Below are positions 52,538 through 61,420 of a stretch of DNA of 64,000 bases, one piece after another (the stretch's first letter is position 1; every line of letters starts with the position of its first letter). Source of the DNA: Comamonas testosteroni (GTDB taxonomy: Bacteria; Pseudomonadota; Gammaproteobacteria; Burkholderiales; Burkholderiaceae_C); NCBI RefSeq assembly GCF_030505195.1, contig NZ_CP129672.1, positions 3,630,501 to 3,694,500 on the forward strand, read 5' to 3'. Below the pieces are notes generated by a model, which searched no databases, was not told the DNA's origin, and worked only from the letters and a program-made list of their open reading frames with translations. The translations under genes and the position numbers were made by a program.

Positions 52538-53479
52538 TCAACGGCCGGGAATTTGGGCGTGCAGCTCCGCTGGTTTACCCGTCACTGACTGCACGACCGT
52601 GCCCCACAGAGCTTCTGCAGCGTTCCCCAACTGCGAATGTGCTCGATAGACTCGGATTTCAAGATCGATATTCCACGCTTCAGTGGCCGCTGCAACCAAC
52701 GTGCCTGCTGCAAGGTCATCGCCGACAAGGCTTTGAGGCAGCCAAGCGATGCCTCTGCCTTCGAGTGCCATCGTCCGTAGTACGGATGCCAAGTGGGCAG
52801 TGAAGACTGTTTGTGTTTGAAGCGCTCCTAGCGCATGGTCGATGGTTTTATGAAGGATACTGCCCAGCCCGGATTCCGCGCTGTAGGCCAAAAGAGGGGC
52901 AACCGTCCCGGGGCGTTCCAATTGGTGAAGGGCTTGGCCCTTTGGCCCCATGGCGGAAACAGGGTGCAATACATCGATACCCACGCAGATGGATGGGTAG
53001 CCTTGCATCTGAAGCTGACTTGGCGCTTGAGCGTGGGCATGGCACAGAACGAACTGCACCTTGCTTTGAGCCAGGAGAGCCTCGCACCGATGGAGCATGT
53101 CCGACTCCAATTGAAGCGTCCCCGCCATCGTATGCGCTTCAAAGCGCCGCAACCAGCCAGGCACGAAGGTCAGCGACAGCGCATGTGTCGCAGCGAATCG
53201 CAAGCTTTTTGAGTTCGCTTCTGCCACTGCACGCGCAGCCCCCGGTAGCCGCGCAATCTCAGCCAGTAATTCTGGCGCGATAGCCTGAAACCACTGCCCG
53301 GCCTCAGTGAGCTTGACGGGCTGTGTGCTTCTGTCAAAAAGCTCCGTCCCCAACCACTCCTCCAGCGCTCGGACGCGGCGACCGAATGCGGGCTGGGTCA
53401 TATGACGATCTTCAGCGGCCCGAGAAAAATTTCCTACTGAGGCCAAGACCAAAAAATCTTCAAGCCAGGAGATGTTCAT
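52538..53479 (-). CDS. LysR-family transcriptional regulator
   Basis: A 313-residue regulator. The N-terminal HTH (MNISWLEDFLVLASVGNFSRAAEDRHMTQPAFGRRVRALEEWLGTELFDR) is canonical; the effector domain follows (ARAVAEANSKSLRFAATHALSLTFVPGWL). It is divergent from tarD with about 110 bases between starts, so it likely controls the D-tartrate genes, with tartrate as possible inducer. A loosely AT-rich intergenic region could hold its T-N11-A site but I did not identify one. Confidence 0.92.
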   Translation of the reverse strand: MNISWLEDFLVLASVGNFSRAAEDRHMTQPAFGRRVRALEEWLGTELFDRSTQPVKLTEAGQWFQAIAPELLAEIARLPGAARAVAEANSKSLRFAATHALSLTFVPGWLRRFEAHTMAGTLQLESDMLHRCEALLAQSKVQFVLCHAHAQAPSQLQMQGYPSICVGIDVLHPVSAMGPKGQALHQLERPGTVAPLLAYSAESGLGSILHKTIDHALGALQTQTVFTAHLASVLRTMALEGRGIAWLPQSLVGDDLAAGTLVAAATEAWNIDLEIRVYRAHSQLGNAAEALWGTVVQSVTGKPAELHAQIPGR

Positions 53480-53587
53480 TGCCGGTGCCTTGAAAGCATT
53501 AAAGAGTAGAAAAACAGCATTGGTCAATCAGTGCGCGGCTGCGGATCATACCGACTCAGACATTTGTTTCGTTACCCGGAGTCAAGC

Positions 53588-54754
53588 ATGAAGATTGTTG
53601 AGATCAGAGAGAAAACCATTCCTATCAGTTCGCCCATCCGCAATGCGTACATCGACTTTAGCAAGATGACGCTGAGCCTGGTGGCGGTGATTACCGACGT
53701 GATCCGCGATGGCAAGCCGGTGGTGGGCTATGGCTTCAACTCCAATGGCCGCTATGGTCAGGGCAAGCTGATGCGTGAGCGCATTATTCCTCGCGTGCTG
53801 GAAGCCAATCCGGATTCGCTGATCGATGCCAGCGGCAAAAACCTCGACCCGCACAAGATCTGGAACGCGATGTTCACCAACGAGAAGCCAGGCGGACACG
53901 GCGAGCGCTCCGTGGCCATCGGCACCATCGATATGGCAGTGTGGGATGCCGTCGCCAAGATTGAAGGCAAGCCGCTCTTCCAATTGTTGGCAGACCGTTA
54001 TGGCAACGGCACGCCAAACCGCAAGATATTTGTGTACGCCGCTGGCGGCTACTACTACCCCGGCCAGGACCATAACAAGCTGAAGGACGAGATGCGCAGC
54101 TACATTGATCGCGGCTATACCGTGGTCAAGAAGAAGATTGGTGGTGCGTCGCTCGACGAAGATCTCCGCCGTATCGACTCCATTCTCAGCGTGTTGCAAG
54201 ACGGCCAGAAACTGTGCGTGGATGCCAACGGCCGTTTCGATCTGGACACATCCATCCAGTACGCCAAGGCGCTCTCTCAGTACGACCTCTTCTGGTACGA
54301 AGAGCCAGGCGACCCGCTCGACTTTGAACTACAGGCCACCTTGCGCAACTACTACAAGAACCCTATGGCCACCGGGGAGGATCTGTTCTCTATGCAGGAC
54401 GCGCGGAACTTGATCCGTTACGGCGGCATGCGCCCCGATCGCGACTGGCTTCAGTTTGACTGCGCTTTGAGCTATGGCCTTGTCGAGTACCTGCGCACGC
54501 TGGACATGCTCAAGGAACATGGCTGGTCAGCCAGCCGTTGCATCCCACACGGTGGACACCAGATGTCGCTGAACATCGCCGCCGGCCTGGGCCTGGGAGG
54601 CAACGAGTCGTACCCGGACCTGTTCCAACCATTCGGCGGCTTCCCCGACGGCGTGAAGGTGATTGACGGCCACGTGACATTGCCCTATCTGCCCGGGATT
54701 GGCTTCGAGGGCAAGGCCGATCTGTACGCGCAAATGCAGGCTCTTTCCGCCTGA
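53588..54754 (+). CDS. tarD: D(-)-tartrate dehydratase (enolase superfamily)
   Basis: A 388-residue enolase-superfamily enzyme converting D-tartrate to oxaloacetate. Metal ligands are D212 (CVDANGR), E238 (YEEPGDPL) and E264 (GEDLFS); bases are K183 (VVKKKIGG) and H321 (IPHGGHQMS). These correspond, shifted by one, to the residues of the characterised Bradyrhizobium TarD (K184, D213, E239, E265, H322), and the length agrees. ATG at 53588 is chosen because the upstream part lacks family similarity. A Bug receptor follows in the same operon. Confidence 0.88.
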   Translation: MKIVEIREKTIPISSPIRNAYIDFSKMTLSLVAVITDVIRDGKPVVGYGFNSNGRYGQGKLMRERIIPRVLEANPDSLIDASGKNLDPHKIWNAMFTNEKPGGHGERSVAIGTIDMAVWDAVAKIEGKPLFQLLADRYGNGTPNRKIFVYAAGGYYYPGQDHNKLKDEMRSYIDRGYTVVKKKIGGASLDEDLRRIDSILSVLQDGQKLCVDANGRFDLDTSIQYAKALSQYDLFWYEEPGDPLDFELQATLRNYYKNPMATGEDLFSMQDARNLIRYGGMRPDRDWLQFDCALSYGLVEYLRTLDMLKEHGWSASRCIPHGGHQMSLNIAAGLGLGGNESYPDLFQPFGGFPDGVKVIDGHVTLPYLPGIGFEGKADLYAQMQALSA

Positions 54755-54789
54755 CCCCAACAAAAAACACAAAATCAGGAGACAAGGTC

Positions 54790-55773
54790 ATGGGCATTTT
54801 GAAACAACAGGTGGCTGTCGCGGCCATAGGCCTGATCACCGTTAGCACCTCGGCCTGGGCAGAATTTCCGGTTAAACCGATCACCCTCGTCGTCCCGTTC
54901 TCAGCTGGCGGCCCCAGCGACAAGATCGCCCGTGACCTGGCGGAAGCGCTGCGCAAGCCCCTGGGCCAGACCGTGGTTGTCGATAACACGGCAGGCGCTG
55001 GCGGAACCATTGGTGCGGCGCGGGTAGCACGTGCCACACCAGACGGATACACCTTACTGGTGCACCATATCGGGCTGTCCACCGCGCCGGCCCTTTATAA
55101 GAAGCTGCCTTACAAGACGCTGGAGGATTTCGAGTACCTAGGCCTTATCAATGAGGCTCCATCGACCCTGATTGGCAAGCCTGGCTTAGCCGCCACCCAG
55201 CTGGCAGAACTGCGTACATGGATTAGCGCTAATGAGGGAAAGGTCAATCTCGCCAATGCCGGTGTGGGCTCCGCATCCCATCTGTGCAGCCTTGTCCTGC
55301 AGGCAAGCCTCAAATCAAAAATGACTCTCGTGCCGTACAAGGGCACTGCGCCGGCCATGACCGACCTGATGGGCGGGCAGGTCGATCTGATGTGCGAGCA
55401 GGCAACCAACGCAGTGCCGCAGATCGAAGCAAAAAAGGTCAAGGTGTACGGTGTCACCAGTCAACGGCGGATGACCCTACCGGTGCTGGCCCAGGTGCCC
55501 ACGCTAGCGGAAGCTGGGCTTACGGGCTTTGAGATGTCGGTGTGGCACGGCGTCTACGCGCCTAGGGGCACGCCGCCTGCTGTCCTGGCCAAACTGAATG
55601 CGGCCATCCGCACCGCGCTCAAGGATCCCGAACTCATCATGCGGGAAGAAGCGCTGGGGGTGCGCGTCGTGACCGACTCCCGCCTGGAGCCCGCCGAGCA
55701 CAAGAGGTATGTTGAAAGTGAAATGAATCGCTGGTCCAAGATCATCAAGGATTCCGGCGTAACGGCCGATTGA
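54790..55773 (+). CDS. Bug-family solute-binding protein, probably for tartrate
   Basis: A 327-residue periplasmic receptor. The signal peptide ends near TVSTSAWAEF (about residue 24). Bug hallmarks: FPVKPITLVVPFSAGGPSDKIARDLAEALRKPLGQTVVVDNTAGAGGTIGAARVARATPDGYTLLV and VPYKGTAPAMTDLMGGQVDLM. It lies 35 bases downstream of tarD with an SD GGAG, so it likely serves D-tartrate uptake, although the TctAB membrane part is not adjacent. Confidence 0.93.
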   Translation: MGILKQQVAVAAIGLITVSTSAWAEFPVKPITLVVPFSAGGPSDKIARDLAEALRKPLGQTVVVDNTAGAGGTIGAARVARATPDGYTLLVHHIGLSTAPALYKKLPYKTLEDFEYLGLINEAPSTLIGKPGLAATQLAELRTWISANEGKVNLANAGVGSASHLCSLVLQASLKSKMTLVPYKGTAPAMTDLMGGQVDLMCEQATNAVPQIEAKKVKVYGVTSQRRMTLPVLAQVPTLAEAGLTGFEMSVWHGVYAPRGTPPAVLAKLNAAIRTALKDPELIMREEALGVRVVTDSRLEPAEHKRYVESEMNRWSKIIKDSGVTAD

Positions 55774-55894
55774 CTTTTCACCCCTTGTGTCGGCTTGGAC
55801 AGGGGCCTGGTTCACCCAACCAGAGCCTTTGTGCCTGGGTTCCCCTCCTTAGGTCCCGCGGTGTGGCATTCACGGACCGCCCAAGCCAGTTCAG

Positions 55895-56010
55895 GCCGGC
55901 AGGTAAGTACAGCGGAGGGGCGCATTGTTGGACCAGATGGAACGCTGTATGCTCACGCCACCACGACTGGCTGGATACTCCATCAGCCCATCGACGGGGA
56001 ACCATCATGA
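55895..56010 (+). pseudogene. remnant of a PaaI-type hot-dog thioesterase C-terminus
   Basis: The reading STAEGRIVGPDGTLYAHATTTGWIL resembles the C-terminal strand pair of PaaI-like thioesterases (AEGRVV..DG..AHATGT). Upstream similarity is lost and no start exists. The rest of the 488-base gap (55774-56261) shows no gene. Confidence 0.5.
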
Positions 56011-56261
56011 GCAATGCCGGCATATTCGGTATCAAGAAAAAAGGATCGTGAACCGTGCTTAGCACGCCTAGGTAGGCGAAGTGCAAGCGGCAGCAGTGGG
56101 TCCAATGTGCCAAATGCTGCCAGCAGCCCCCTCATTGCGTAGCGGAATAAAATTCAAGGAAGCCCCCGAATAGCTTTCTTGATCGCCTGGAGAAACCTTC
56201 GCAGCCCTACGTGCCAAGCACGCCTGATGCAAGAAATGCATGCGAATCATATTCGCTGACG

Positions 56262-56894
56262 TCAAGTCAGCTTTTGTCGAGTCTTCAGCAGGCTCAGGCC
56301 CAAGGCTATAAAGGTGCCCCCTATGATTCGGTTGAAAAGCTTTGCGCGTGATATTAGGTGGCTCCTGATCAGTGAAATGAAGATCACATAGCAGGCATGT
56401 GAGACTAGTGCGCAGCCTGCAAATGTCGCAGTCAGCAGCAGGTATTGAGTGAAAAGGGAAGTGCCCGGCACTATGAATTGTGGAAACAGAGCGGAAAAGA
56501 ACAGGATCGATTTAGGATTAGTTATCGACACCCCCAATCCTTGTGCCAACAACTGCCAGTTCCCGCGCTGACGCGTCTGCGCGGGGACGGTAGCATCGCC
56601 AAGTATTCCGTCATTGCTACGCCAGCGCTTGATTCCAAGCCAGATCAGGTACATCGCGCCAGCCACCTTCATCAGCAGAAACGCATTCGATGACACGCTG
56701 AGAATTGTCCCCATGCCTATCATCGCTAGCCCTGAGACTATGAAAATTCCAACGGAGCTGCCCAGCGAACTCCAGGTAGTGCGCCGCATCCCCACTTCCA
56801 TAGAGTTCGAGATAGCTAGCAAAACGGCTGGGCCTGGAGTAAAGCAGATCAAGAGTGAAATGCCGCAGAAAAGAAGCCAATGGTTCATTGCCAT
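56262..56894 (-). CDS. LysE/RhtB-family exporter
   Basis: A 210-residue, six-helix exporter. MNHWLLFCGISLLICFTPGPAVLLAISNSMEVGMR has the family TPGP motif; GAMYLIWLGIKRW and SITNPKSILFFSALFPQFI follow. It is closer to RhtB/HsE. The base composition is visibly lower in GC than the neighbours and it lies among gene scraps, suggesting recent transfer. The start is either of two Met codons (56894 or 56888); neither has a clear SD. Confidence 0.88.
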   Translation of the reverse strand: MAMNHWLLFCGISLLICFTPGPAVLLAISNSMEVGMRRTTWSSLGSSVGIFIVSGLAMIGMGTILSVSSNAFLLMKVAGAMYLIWLGIKRWRSNDGILGDATVPAQTRQRGNWQLLAQGLGVSITNPKSILFFSALFPQFIVPGTSLFTQYLLLTATFAGCALVSHACYVIFISLIRSHLISRAKLFNRIIGGTFIALGLSLLKTRQKLT

Positions 56895-57504
56895 GGAGGT
56901 GTGTCCAGATTTGCTTTTGAGGGCGTCTATTATTGACGGCTGACAGCTAGCCAGATGCCGTGATTACCTGCTAAATGGCAATGTGTCTGCGGATTCAAGC
57001 GGTCAATACAACACGCGAGAGACTGCGCGGACAGCGGGAGGTGTCGCGCATGAAACGAACACGGCGCAACTACTACACCAAAAAACTCCTCGAATTTTGT
57101 CGATGGAATGTCCCTTGGCCCGCTTATTAACTGACTGGTGGACCGATACAAGTAAGTGCCTTTCGGCGCAGCGAGCATCTTCATTGACGAGCAGTTCAAC
57201 ACAACTGCTCCTTCTAAAAGAGTTGTGATGGAGCTGCTGACGGGGAACCTCGGCGGCTTAAATTTCACGGGCTCTCAAGGAGCCTCCAGAACCGATCGCC
57301 CCAGACTCGGGGCGTGTCGACCATTGACCGTGGAGACCAGACCGGCAGCGCCAGGATGGCGCGGTCTTGGGTATCGCCATTGTTCGGGCGATTGCGCAGC
57401 GTTTAGGCGACACGCTGAACTAGGAGGATGCCTCGTCGATGAGCTGGTCATCCCGGGTGGTGCGGCGGGAGCCTCACGCCGATGGCTGCACAAGGAGAGG
57501 CCGC
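56895..57504. other. degenerate region with gene scraps
   Basis: This 610-base gap holds no intact gene. It includes the histidine-kinase scrap at 57355-57432 and a plus-strand stretch near 57160-57260 with open reading frame but no recognisable family. Base composition is lower in GC up to about 57250. Confidence 0.5.
57355..57432 (+). pseudogene. C-terminal scrap of a sensor histidine kinase
   Basis: The reading DGAVLGIAIVRAIAQRLGDT then LN, stop, EDAS matches the G2-box end of a QseC/TctE-type kinase ATPase domain (G-x-GLGLAIV..IA..LG). An in-frame stop is at 57421 and no upstream domains remain. Confidence 0.5.
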
Positions 57505-58539
57505 TCATTGCAACGACTGTTGCGCAGCCCGGTAAGCGCCAGGTGTCATGCCTGTCCAATGGCGGAATGCCCGATGAAAAACTGCCGGTGAACTGAATTC
57601 CAGCGCATAGGCAATCTCGCCTAACGAGACGTCATCGCGCACGAGGCTCAGAATGGCCAGATCCCGGCGCAGTTCGTCCTTGATGCTTTGAAAGGACAGG
57701 CCTTCATCCTGCAATTTGCGGATCAATGTTCGCGAAGACATGTGCAGCCGCATTGCCACTGCATCCAGCGTGTGCCTCAGATCGGCATACAACAACTCGC
57801 GCACTTTCAACCGCATGGCGTGCTCATGGTAGGAGGTAAAAATCCAGTCACGGGGGGCTCGCTCTAGGAAGCTGCGTACCTCTAAGGCGCTGCGGGCAGA
57901 ATGGATTTTTCCCAGATCACCATCGAAGGTGATCTGCGAATACCTGCTGCCAAAGTCCACGGGGGCTGGAAACAGGATGGGATAGTCGGCAGCAAAAGCG
58001 GGGCGCGAAAACGCGAAACTCACGCTGCGCACCGGAACCTCTCTCCCGACAAGCCATGAAACGATGCCGTGCGTGAGCTTGAGCATCAGCGCGTGGCCGA
58101 AGCGGTTCACGCCAGAACTGGATGAGCGAGGGATAAGTTCCATGCACAGCTCGGCCTTTTTCTGGGTCAAATTCAAACGGTAGTCATCTAGCAGCAGATT
58201 CCAGACTTGTGTGAAACGGTACAGCGCCACACGGATGCTCGGCGCATCCATCACCGCCCGGACGATGTATTTCAATGAGCCAGTCCTGATGGGGCGGCTC
58301 CACAGTCCCATCATCTCATCGCCCGTTGCACCGGCACTGGCGCGGTAGAGCCCCACCAACTGGTCATGCGTCAGCCGCGCGCCAGCTTGGTCGATGAAGG
58401 CCTTGACTATGCCTGCTTCCTTCAGGCAGGCGTCCAGATCTGCCTCTCGGCAAAGCAAACGCAGACTTTGCAGCAGGTCCTGCACGAGGGCAAACGACAC
58501 CGTTGCTGTCGTGGTGGGTGAAGTTGTCAGTTTTTGCAT
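57505..58539 (-). CDS. AraC-family transcriptional regulator (OruR/ArgR-like)
   Basis: A 344-residue regulator. A long N-terminal arabinose-binding-like domain (DUF4880/OruR type: LVGLYRASAGATGDEMMGLWSRPIRTGSLKYIVRAVMDAPSIRVAL) precedes the double HTH: LDAVAMRLHMSSRTLIRKLQDEGLSFQSIKDELRRDLAI and SLGEIAYALEFSSPAVFHRAFRHWTGMTPGAYR. It is divergent from the acyl-CoA ligase with a 70-base gap and is likely the pathway activator. Start MQKLTTSP is preferred; the frame extends 37 codons upstream into the promoter. Confidence 0.9.
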   Translation of the reverse strand: MQKLTTSPTTTATVSFALVQDLLQSLRLLCREADLDACLKEAGIVKAFIDQAGARLTHDQLVGLYRASAGATGDEMMGLWSRPIRTGSLKYIVRAVMDAPSIRVALYRFTQVWNLLLDDYRLNLTQKKAELCMELIPRSSSSGVNRFGHALMLKLTHGIVSWLVGREVPVRSVSFAFSRPAFAADYPILFPAPVDFGSRYSQITFDGDLGKIHSARSALEVRSFLERAPRDWIFTSYHEHAMRLKVRELLYADLRHTLDAVAMRLHMSSRTLIRKLQDEGLSFQSIKDELRRDLAILSLVRDDVSLGEIAYALEFSSPAVFHRAFRHWTGMTPGAYRAAQQSLQ

Positions 58540-58609
58540 ATGCCCCGTCAACTTTGGCAATTTAGCAGCCCGTGTCTTTTGCCTATTCTTCAGGCAAGGA
58601 GACAACGTA

Positions 58610-60193
58610 ATGGAACAGCCTGGAAACATGATGAGCATTCCCTTGCTCATCAGCCAAATCCTAACCCATGCACTTGAAAATGACGGAGATCAGCAGATTT
58701 TGACGGCACTTGACGACGGAGGGCTGCATGCCTATTCGTACCGAGACTTCGGAGAAAGGGTTAGACAGCTGGCTGTCGGTATGAAAATTCGAGGCGTACA
58801 GAAAGGTGACAGGGTGGCGACATTGGCATGGAACACCTATCGCCATCTGGAGATCTACTACGCCACCGCCGGCCTTGGCGCAGTGTGTCACACGGTCAAC
58901 CCTCGTCTGAGTCGTGAGCAAATCGTCTTCATCATCAACGATGCACAGGACAGCGTGCTGTTCTACGACGAGCACTTCGCAGAGCTGGTCGAGTTCCTGC
59001 GCCTGCGTTGCCTGAGCGTGACGCACTGGGTGCCACTTTGCGAGGGTGCTGAGGAAGGCTACGGCGCCTGGCTGGACAGCGACACCCATAACTTCGAATG
59101 GCCGGTGTTTGATGAGAACACTGCATGCGGTCTGTGCTACACATCCGGCACCACAGGCTCGCCCAAGGGGGCGCTGTACTCCCATCGCTCGACGGTACTG
59201 CACGCCTACGCATCGAGCCACCCCAATGCGCTTGCCATCTCGGCCAGCGATGCGGTGATGCCCCTGGTGCCCATGTTCCACGTCAACGCCTGGGGTTTGC
59301 CGTATTCCGCACTAATGTCTGGGGCCAGGATCGTTCTGCCGGGTTCGAACATGCAGGGCGACCGTCTCTACGCTCTTTGCGAGCGCGCGGGAGTGACGCT
59401 GTCGGCGGGTGTTCCCACTGTGTGGAAAGGGGTGCTCGACCACGTAGAAAGCCAGGACCTGGCCTTTAGCACGCTCCAGCGCCTAGTCATCGGTGGCGCA
59501 GCATGTCCGCCACACATGATCGCGGCCTTTGCGCAGCGCAAGGTTACGGTACACCATGCCTGGGGCATGACGGAGGTATCTCCCTTGGGCACCGTATGTC
59601 AGTTGCTGCCGCAGCATGCGTCGCTGTCCGATGATGAGACATTGCATGTGCTGTCGTCGCAGGGGCGCCCCTTATTTGGTGCACGCTTCAAGGTAGTCGA
59701 CGACGAAGGGAAGCGCCTGCCTCATGATGGCGTAGCTACCGGGACCGGGCATCTGATGGTGCAGGGCAACTGGGTCATTTCGCGCTACTACGGCAAGAGC
59801 GAGTCTGCAAATGAAGACGGCTGGTTTCGCACGGGTGACGTCGGCAGCATGGATGCGCATGGCTACATGCGCATTACCGACCGCAGCAAGGATGTCATCA
59901 AGTCCGGGGGCGAATGGATTTCTTCTATCGAGATGGAAAACATCGCTATGGAGGAGCCGGGTGTCGAGTACGCCGCCTGCATCGCCGAAGCCAGCGAAAA
60001 GTGGGGCGAGCGGCCCGTTCTGTTCATTGTTCCGAAGGCTGGAGTGGAACTATCGGCAGAGCACATGCTCGCGCGCTACCAGGGGCGTGTGGCCAAGTGG
60101 TCCATCCCTGACAAGGTGGTGTTCATCGACCACATGCCGATGACGGCGACCGGAAAGATCCAGAAGACGGCATTGCGCCAATGGCCGACTTGA
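58610..60193 (+). CDS. AMP-forming acyl-CoA synthetase
   Basis: A 527-residue adenylate-forming ligase. The P-loop [12 protein letters not shown] (about residue 182), [11 protein letters not shown] (A5), GWFRTGDVG and [21 protein letters not shown] (A7-A8), and [11 protein letters not shown] (catalytic Lys near the C-terminus) are intact. It activates a carboxylic acid as an acyl-CoA; the medium-chain or DmdB-like 3-methylthiopropionate group is possible. It follows the AraC promoter region and AAGGAG. Neighbours: crotonase, symporter, acyl-CoA dehydrogenase. Confidence 0.93.
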   Translation: MEQPGNMMSIPLLISQILTHALENDGDQQILTALDDGGLHAYSYRDFGERVRQLAVGMKIRGVQKGDRVATLAWNTYRHLEIYYATAGLGAVCHTVNPRLSREQIVFIINDAQDSVLFYDEHFAELVEFLRLRCLSVTHWVPLCEGAEEGYGAWLDSDTHNFEWPVFDENTACGLCYTSGTTGSPKGALYSHRSTVLHAYASSHPNALAISASDAVMPLVPMFHVNAWGLPYSALMSGARIVLPGSNMQGDRLYALCERAGVTLSAGVPTVWKGVLDHVESQDLAFSTLQRLVIGGAACPPHMIAAFAQRKVTVHHAWGMTEVSPLGTVCQLLPQHASLSDDETLHVLSSQGRPLFGARFKVVDDEGKRLPHDGVATGTGHLMVQGNWVISRYYGKSESANEDGWFRTGDVGSMDAHGYMRITDRSKDVIKSGGEWISSIEMENIAMEEPGVEYAACIAEASEKWGERPVLFIVPKAGVELSAEHMLARYQGRVAKWSIPDKVVFIDHMPMTATGKIQKTALRQWPT

Positions 60194-60263
60194 GCCATTT
60201 CCCCTCTTTCTCTCTTTCGCCTTATTCCCTTCCCGCTTTCACACATTACCAGGAGCCATTTCT

Positions 60264-61058
60264 ATGTCCCATTCCATTTTGCTGACTTCCGAGCAGGACA
60301 ACGTTGGCATTGTTACCCTGAACATGGAACACAAGCGCAACGCGCTCAACGAAGAGGCCATTGCAGCCATCGATGCCTATTTCTCGGCGATACCCAGCCA
60401 CATCCGCGCCATTCTCCTAACGGCCAAGGGCGACCACTTCTGCGCCGGGCTTGATCTGAAGGAGCACCACGACAAGGAGCGCAGCGGCGTTGAATTCATG
60501 CGCGTGTGTCAGGGCTGGCACCGCGCGTTCGACAAGATTCAGCATGGCGGCATCCCTGTGGTCGCCTGCCTGCAAGGCGCCGTAGTAGGCGGCGGGCTGG
60601 AACTTGCCAGCGCGGCCCATGTCCGTGTGGCCGACAGCGGCACCTTCTTCGCGTTGCCCGAGGGAACACGTGGCATCTTCACTGGCGGCGGCGCTACTGT
60701 GCGCACGGCGCGCATCATCTCCGCACCGCGCATGGTTGAGATGATGCTCACGGGCCGGGTCGTCGATGCGCATGAAGGCCGTCAGCTGGGCCTGGCCCAC
60801 TACGTGTGCGACACCGCCAAAGGTGAGAAGCCCGCCCTCGAGCTGGCGCTTTCCCTGGCAAAAAAGATCGCGGGCAACGCAACCTTGTCCAACTACGCGA
60901 TCGTCAGTGCCATCAGTCGTATTGCAGACATGTCGGCCACGGACGGCCTGTTCACCGAAGGGCTGGTGATGGCCATGATCCAACAGGGGCATGACGTGCA
61001 GCAGCGGCTGGGCGAATTCGTCAACAAAAAGGCCCCGAAGGTCCAACTGGGCAACTGA
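60264..61058 (+). CDS. enoyl-CoA hydratase/isomerase (crotonase)
   Basis: A 264-residue crotonase. The oxyanion loop is in LTAKGDHFCAGLDLKEH; the hydratase Glu positions lie in AVVGGGLELASAAHVRVAD (near residue 113) and PEGTRGIFTGGG (near 133). It would hydrate the enoyl-CoA made by the acyl-CoA dehydrogenase downstream. A good SD (CCAGGAG) precedes it. Substrate unknown. Confidence 0.92.
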   Translation: MSHSILLTSEQDNVGIVTLNMEHKRNALNEEAIAAIDAYFSAIPSHIRAILLTAKGDHFCAGLDLKEHHDKERSGVEFMRVCQGWHRAFDKIQHGGIPVVACLQGAVVGGGLELASAAHVRVADSGTFFALPEGTRGIFTGGGATVRTARIISAPRMVEMMLTGRVVDAHEGRQLGLAHYVCDTAKGEKPALELALSLAKKIAGNATLSNYAIVSAISRIADMSATDGLFTEGLVMAMIQQGHDVQQRLGEFVNKKAPKVQLGN

Positions 61059-61102
61059 ATCGAACTTCGCCCGATGCCCCACAACAACAACGGAGACAAG
61101 TG

Positions 61103-61420
61103 ATGCTTTCGAACGAGGAAATCTGCCGGCGGTTGCCCGGCCACCCTGGCTACGAGCAGCTCAAGGCACAACGCCGCCGAATGGCCTTCGCTTTCGCCGG
61201 TGTGTGCCTGGGGCTGTGCATGGCCTTCATCCTGACGGCGGTCCTATCGCCAGCCAGCCTAGCCGTGCCATTGAACCGTGCGGGCACGCTCACCGGCGGC
61301 GTGGCGTGCGCCATCGGCCTGATTGCGCTGTCATGGGTGCTGACAGGCATCTATATCCACATCGCCAATACACGCTTCGACGCTTCGTACGAGCGGCTGC
61401 TGTCGGAGGTACGGGTATGA
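61103..61420 (+). CDS. DUF485 membrane protein, ActP partner
   Basis: A 105-residue protein with two membrane helices (MAFAFAGVCLGLCMAFILTAVLS and VACAIGLIALSWVLTGIYIHIAN). DUF485 proteins are encoded just before ActP-type sodium:solute symporters and are thought to be small subunits. GGAG is seven bases before the ATG; a GTG one codon earlier is an alternative. Its stop overlaps the symporter start by four bases. Confidence 0.9.
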   Translation: MLSNEEICRRLPGHPGYEQLKAQRRRMAFAFAGVCLGLCMAFILTAVLSPASLAVPLNRAGTLTGGVACAIGLIALSWVLTGIYIHIANTRFDASYERLLSEVRV

